DNA of 64,000 nt from Erythrophleum ivorense (lineage: Eukaryota > Streptophyta > Magnoliopsida > Fabales > Fabaceae), in contig JAIUCV010000659.1 in NCBI GenBank assembly GCA_026724425.1, positions 367,597-431,596 on the forward strand, in the 5' to 3' direction. The notes under the pieces were generated by a model that saw only the letters and a program-made list of their open reading frames with translations, ran no database searches and was not told the DNA's origin. Below, in pieces: positions 58,651-64,000 of this stretch. The translations under genes were made by a program, and so were the position numbers. Position 1 is the first letter of the stretch. Each line of letters starts with the position of its first letter.

Positions 58651-60385
58651 AGCAAGTCTCATAAACATCATTTAGAAACATAATGCATCATCATGGTACC
58701 ATGGCATATAAAATCATGTTAGAATAATTTTCATGGTTTGAAACATATATACATACATTTAAGATAATGTAAGCACATAACTATGCATAAGAGAAAGTGG
58801 AGAGAGCTACCTTGCTTGCATTTGCACACTTTTTCCTTAAGTATTAAATCCTCTGCCTTGACCTCACATACCCAAGAAGGTGAAGATCATTCCTCTTAGC
58901 CTAGACACATCATATAGAAGCTAATTATACTCTTGAAGCAAAGTCTAAGGCCACACAATTACTTAAAAGGCTAGGTGACTCATAAGGCTCTTTTATGGAT
59001 CCATAATGCACTTAATGAAGCAACCTTTGGAAAACATCATCTTGGCTCCATTCTATCTATTCATTCATGATTCTTGACTCCATTTAAACCTCTTGGAGTC
59101 ATTACACACTCAATTCTATGAGCCTAGATAGGTGTTGCTTCTTTAAGCCATATTATGGAACATATAAGGCCATCTTGCTATTTATGACTTCTAAACTTTT
59201 TCCAAGACTTCCTCTCATACTCTCCCATTATACATGATACAAAACTAAGCTTGAAAGGAATTAAAACACTTCCTAGGTGCATGAACTCTCCTTGGCTGAA
59301 GCTATGCTTCCATAAGACACCAATGGAGTTTCCTTGCTTCTTTTGGTGGGAGAATCATGTAGGAAGCTCTCTTGGTGTCTTAGGAACTCATATGAATACT
59401 TAAACATCATAAAATATGGCCAGGGTTCATAATAAAGCTTAAGGTGCAATCAAAACCCTAACTTTTCTATCTTGCAAATTCATGGTTTTTACTTGAATTT
59501 CTTTGCATATTCTTACTCTTCTCCCTTAAATTCATAGAATTCATCTTTGGTTATCCTCAAAATTCCATCCCTCTTGCATCTACATACATGAGGCGAAATA
59601 GGGAGAAAGAGGAGGAGGAAGTAGCTACCATGGGATGGAAGATTTACCTTATTTTTCCTTATTTTCTCATTTGAATCTTCCTTTCTTTGACTTCCTCTCT
59701 TCAAATTTGAATTTTTCCCCCTTGTTTTGACCTTAAAATAGCACCAAAAACTCTAAGAAAACCATAGGGAGAAAGGAGAGAAGGAGGAGAAGAGATTTCC
59801 TAAGGAAAAGACTAGGAAATTCTAATAATTTCTTACCTTTTTCTTGAGTTTTTTCCTTTTCCTTTGCCTTATCCTTGTGAGCCTCCTTCCCTTGAGCTTT
59901 CTCTGGTTTTTGGGCAGAACTTGGTCAATCTAAATGAGGGGAGCAAAAGGACGCCTTATATATATATGGGTTTATGAAGAACTTTTTCAAAAATTCTCAT
60001 TTTGCCCTTTGTTCTTAGCATTTTCGTTTCTAACTCGTTTTAGCTCCTTTTTTAAAATTGTTTTCTCCATTATAAAATTTAGGTTCCCCATTTAGTAAAA
60101 TGCCTTTGGAATCACTCAACTCAGAGCTAAAACCTTTCCAAATGAACCCGTCAAAGTTTGGGTGCACTAACGTTAAAAAACATCCACCGGAAGGGTTTTA
60201 GCCGTCTTGGGCCTTCCCATAGTTTTTAGGGTCTCTGGGAACCTTGGAGAACTTAAACTTTCATTTAAAAAGCCCTTCATACCCAATTCTATACCATACA
60301 AGTTTTAACATATTATACAAGAAGACCTGGTACTTGTTGGCGAAAACCTTATCGACAAGGTCTCAGAATTTGCACTACAAATTAC

Positions 60386-60407
60386 AAGATCTTGTCAACA
60401 AGATCTT
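60386..60407. repeat. 10-bp-arm dyad
   Basis: Arms AAGATCTTGT (60386-60395) and ACAAGATCTT (60398-60407), spacer CA. A related shorter dyad CCTTATCGACAAGG lies at about 60348-60361. Confidence 0.8.
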
Positions 60408-62460
60408 CGACCCAAGTGATGAGATGTTATCTCAGCCCTTAAATTAACTTGGTCTGCTGCCTTACTTCATGCTCAATATACATTCTAACAATCCCATAAC
60501 ATAATCTCTTGTTTTCAAAGAATTGAATATTACATTTTCTATATAAAAGCATTATGTTGATTAATTGTACATATATATAATTTGCCTCTTGTTACTGAGA
60601 TTATATGTCTCACCCCTATTGTGAGCTAACATTTCAAAAACCAAACCTCTTAGTTATAAGGAGAAGTTGATGGAAATCTACCATGGTGATTTAGTAATGT
60701 ACAGGCTTGAATGCCCTATTTAAATTGGGTTTGTATAGTAGGTATGCTAGCATTGCTTATTGTGTTGTATAATTGCCACATTATATCATGTATTGCTAGG
60801 TATAGGGACTGATTCTATAATCTAAAATATCATGAAATTGGTACTTGTGATTGTATTTGGATTATTATTAATGAGTACCTTGATATTATATGACCTCTAA
60901 ATAATTAGCAATATAAAACTGATGTTTGAATTTTTGGTATAAAAGATTTGGAGGTTTGGGTTAGTTTAAATTTGTTCTCTGCACCTACTTAAAGTGTTTA
61001 GAGGAATTTAGAAGCTATCCTTTAGAGTTTTAAGTTGTCACTTGAAAGTTTTAAGAGTAACTCTTTGAATTCAACTATTATATAAGGTGTAAATTGGATG
61101 TCAATACTTGAACAATTGTTGTTATGAGTTTTGTTGTGGTTGAGGAGCTTTGGCAATTTTCTTTCATCACCTCGATCATATGGATGGTGAAAGGGTTCAT
61201 CCCTTTTATGTTGCCATAGCAAGTTTTATTGTCATGAATCATTATTGGGTGATTTTGGGATATGGCATGGTCATATTTTGAACCTAAAATTATACCAAGT
61301 GTTGAGAGGTGTAGACAAGTTTAATTTGTTAATTGAAACTTGCTTAAGGTGGTTTGATGGTCTTAGGTACTGTAATAAGGATTTTAGCTTGTCATTGGAA
61401 GCTATCATACCATTTACTATCATAGGCCCTTGTGTATGATATTAGGAAGTGCCATAGTCAAATTTTGGAATTGGAAATGTGTCAAAGTTTTTGAGGCTAT
61501 AAACAAGTCTAATTAGTTAGTTGAAACTTCTTTAAAGAAGTTTAGAGACTTTGGCTAGTGTATTGGAGATTTTAGGATTGCCACTTGGGGTTATATCTTG
61601 CCTTACTATCATAAATGAAATTTGTGCTGATATAATATGTATTTTGGTTGGTGTGATTTGTTTTAAATCCTTAGGTTATGTAAGGTATTTGGATAGAGAT
61701 TATAGGGATATAAACCCTTTAAAACCCTTTTCTTTTAGCCATAAAAAGATCCTGTGATTGATCTTGAGGTCGTAACAACTTGTTAGTTCACTCATTTAAG
61801 AGTTTAGGTGCAGTAGGTTTTCAAATCATGGCCAAAATGAGCTGGTAGTGTTCTAGTAATGAATTTGGCCACAACGCAAAAATTTTTGGCTACAGCACAA
61901 AAAATTTTGGCCGCGGTGCAAAATCATCTAGAAGCTAATTTGGTCGTGGTGCAAGTGTTTTAGCCATGGTGTAAATAATTTTACTTACAACACAAATCAT
62001 GCCTGTGTAGAAAAATTGATCCAAACTCAAGTTTAGCCATAATGCAAGTCCTTTAAGTCACAGTGTAAGTGTAGAATTTAGCTTTAGAAGGTTCCATAGG
62101 CCAAGTTAGCCGTGGTGCAACCATTCTAAACTACAACCTAAATCCTAAAACCTTTAATTTTGTTATAAAATTCTAATTTCACCATGATAGTGATGAGTAA
62201 TGACTTTTAGTGCAACACATGCAAGTTTTTAGGTTTCTTAGAAGTAGTTTGATTGAGACAAAATTTGTAAATGGGAACTTTTAATTCCTATGAACAAAAG
62301 TCCAGTTGTACAATTTGATTATGAATATTGCATATTTAAAGGTTTAAATTTTCTCATATTTTCATCCATAGCTAACCCATTAACTAAATTGGATCTTAAG
62401 TATAATTGATTAGAACACAATTATACTTAATTAGTTTAGAAAATAGTTAGGGTTGTTACA

Positions 62461-63317
62461 TAAATCCCCAATAACATCACCAAGAACTTATTGCTTGCAA
62501 ATACAACACATGCAAGTATATGTATCATACAAGTAATATAGTGATAAGTAAAGTATCATTCCTACGAGAATTTAGTAACCAAAAGTTAGTAAATATGAAA
62601 TTTTACATCCTAATCTAAATCAAGCCAATTAATCACATGTATAAAAGCTAATTTTAAATTGTAAAAGTGAGAAACAAAACAAAATTAAGTCTATCAAATA
62701 TTCAATAAAAGAAGAAACCTATGATTATTAATTCCCCTATACTTTATAAAAACCTAAAGTGTCTCTCTTAACCTTACTTTTAATGGTGATATATGCTAGC
62801 CTAAGATTTTAATTTGCCCATAGCATTTTCCCAAATCACATATAAGCATATTCTATGCTAACTTCGCAATCCCATATGATATTTAAACCAAACACTCAAT
62901 TTTACAATCCCTAATTAGGCTAAAGGAGACCAATAAGTATATTCTTATCTTATTAGTAAAATCATCCACTTAACTTAGCGAGTTTCAAGTACTTATACAA
63001 TTCAAATCAAGATCAAATTCTAATGTCCCTTTTGTAAGTTTAACTAGAATGCCACATCAATCCAATTGGAGGTTGATCAATTAATAAGCATAAAGAACAT
63101 AAATGAATAAACATATATAACATTGATAACAAGAAAATAGGATAGCCAAGATCTAATCCATATAAGGGTGTATGATAAATGATAATCCTAGATACAAATG
63201 TTTAGCTACTCATTACTAGGGATTTCATCAATAATAACAAAGACACCATTAAAATACACAATAAAAAATCAAGAGAAAGAAGGACTAAAGAATAATAGGA
63301 GGAAATCTTATTTTCTC
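62461..63317. other. Unassigned non-coding stretch
   Basis: The only part of the window not explained by the LTR families. No long ORF. 'gcaagtatatgtatcatacaagtaatatagtgataag' style text followed by 'agtatcattcctacgag' resembles a repeat seen in many plant genomes ('...gtatcgttcccacgagg...'), so it is probably a fragment of yet another transposable element. That is recall, not a match I could test. Confidence 0.4.
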
Positions 63318-64000
63318 TATAATAACCGATTTTACAGGAACTAAACTAAAACCGATAAAATGAGATAGGATCACCCTAAAGCAAGGCAAATAAAAGTTAA
63401 TTGAGATTAGAATGTTAATTAGAACATCTAAAAATATAATTAAGAACCTAAGGATAGCCTGAAAATAGAGTCAAAATAGCTAAACGAATTAAAGGAATAA
63501 TATAGTGGTAAAATTATAATTTTAGGCAACTTTTTGAAAATCCAAAGGAGAGAGCTTTAAATAAAAAAATTGAGTTTCTTAGAGTTCTCAAAAGCATTAA
63601 AAACCATAAGAACCCTTAAAATAGTTAAAATCCTTCCAAAATACGTCTTAAGTTGTCAGTTGACCAAAACTTTGACTGGATTATTCAGGGTTGTTTTAAA
63701 TTCAATTAATGTAAAACCAACGATATTTTATGAATTAGAGGGCCTAAATTTTAAGATAGAAAAGATGGTTCTAAAAAAGAATTTAAAATGAGCTCAAATG
63801 GAGAAACTAAAATTTAAGGACAATTGAAATTTTGGAAATTGTTATAATAAGCCTTCCTCCCATCTTATATTAGCACATCACCTCCTTCTCTCATTACCAC
63901 CAACTCTAATCTATCTTAGAATAGAACCAGAACCAAGCTTGAATGGCACACCTAGAAAGGAGAAAAGGGAAGAGAAACAAAGCCAAAAAGGGTAAGATTT
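63318..64000 (+). mobile_element. Start of a plus-strand LTR, cut by window edge
   Basis: TATAATAACCG... (TG changed to TA) aligns with the start of LTR 30362 (TGTAATAACTG) and with 'accctaaagcaagg' shortly after. It ends at the splice-like 'aaaagggtaagattt'. The rest lies to the right; the expected left TSD is in 63313-63317 (TTCTC). Confidence 0.7.

Larger units (their letters stand above)
56846..60534 (-). mobile_element. Solo LTR, minus strand, 3689 bp, with aberrant U3 end
   Basis: TGTAACACCATACTT... to ...TTGAATATTACA. TSD TTTTT (56841-56845) / TTTTC (60535-60539), 4 of 5. The body matches the other minus-strand LTRs (minisatellite 58440-58650, hairpin 58282-58298). The last roughly 265 bp (60270-60534) match none of them; see the dyad at 60386-60407. 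TATA-like 'tatatatatat' near 59955. Confidence 0.82.
1..62460 (+). mobile_element. Old gypsy-type LTR retrotransposon 'B', 5' truncated by window edge, heavily nested
   Basis: The outermost element. The right 5' LTR end (51606) is followed by a primer-binding-site-like sequence, a decayed internal region, a purine tract and a 3' LTR (55274-62460). 5' LTR pieces at 12591-12635, 16347-16589, 19988-20510 and 50280-51606 join, once inserts are removed, into a sequence collinear with 56598-62460. Together they give about 2.1 kb of the roughly 3.5-kb LTR; the rest lies left of the window. The two LTRs differ visibly at many positions, so this is an old insertion. The predicted right TSD is TAAAT (62461-62465); its partner is off-window. 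Confidence 0.8.
55274..62460 (+). repeat. 3' LTR of element B, about 3.49 kb, interrupted at 56846-60534
   Basis: TGTAACATCTT... to ...AGGGTTGTTACA. Without the nested LTR it is 3493 bp. Text near 55500-55690 ('gcccaactctattc', 'gggcccattggacc') parallels the B-like solo LTR start at 23040-23340. A decayed dyad array ('ttggccgcggtgcaaa') lies at 61840-62120. Confidence 0.85.

Overview
The window is plant nuclear DNA, AT-rich heterochromatin-like sequence made almost entirely of long-terminal-repeat (LTR) retrotransposons nested inside one another. I found no host gene, tRNA, rRNA or CRISPR array. The plant assignment rests on the Ty3/gypsy gag-pol, the initiator-Met-tRNA-type primer binding site, the very long (about 2.7-3.7 kb) TG...CA LTRs and the solo-LTR-rich nesting. 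I cannot name the species.

Layout. One old gypsy-type element (here 'B') spans the left edge to 62460. Its 5' LTR starts off-window and ends at 51606, its decayed internal region is 51607-55273, and its 3' LTR is 55274-62460. The B 5' LTR is split by (i) a minus-strand LTR that starts off-window and ends at 12590, itself carrying plus-strand LTRs (1-313, 659-4306, 5142-12053, the last carrying a minus-strand LTR at 5775-9322); (ii) a minus-strand LTR at 12636-16341; (iii) a plus-strand LTR at 16590-19982; (iv) a plus-strand LTR at 20511-50274. The last holds 21721-28090 (containing a B-like solo LTR, 22920-25758) and 30362-50266. Inside 30362-50266 is a minus-strand LTR, 30637-47157. Inside that is the one complete Ty3/gypsy element, 32194-45132, whose 3' LTR contains one more solo LTR, 39682-42615. 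The B 3' LTR contains a minus-strand LTR, 56846-60534. Unassigned DNA follows at 62461-63317, then another LTR runs off the right edge. Boundaries come from TG...CA ends plus 5-bp target-site duplications (TSDs), most of them perfect, and from host sequence that reads continuously once each insert is removed.

The complete element has 5' LTR, primer binding site, gag, protease, reverse transcriptase, RNase H, integrase, C-terminal tail, polypurine tract and 3' LTR. Gag-pol is a single-frame polyprotein broken by about eleven nonsense codons and two frameshifts. The nonsense codons, and several changed catalytic or zinc-binding residues, fit C-to-T / G-to-A decay of methylated DNA. The element looks non-autonomous and silenced.

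Recurrent non-coding architecture inside the LTRs is the most interesting content: CpG-containing dyad arrays near the LTR 5' end that differ between families (TCGCTATAGCGA; TTAGCC-NN-GGCTAA; a 10-bp-arm dyad), a roughly 35-bp minisatellite, a conserved hairpin GAGATTC-NNN-GAATCTC followed by a C/T-rich tract, and splice-site-like signals bounding a roughly 90-120-nt block in nearly every copy.
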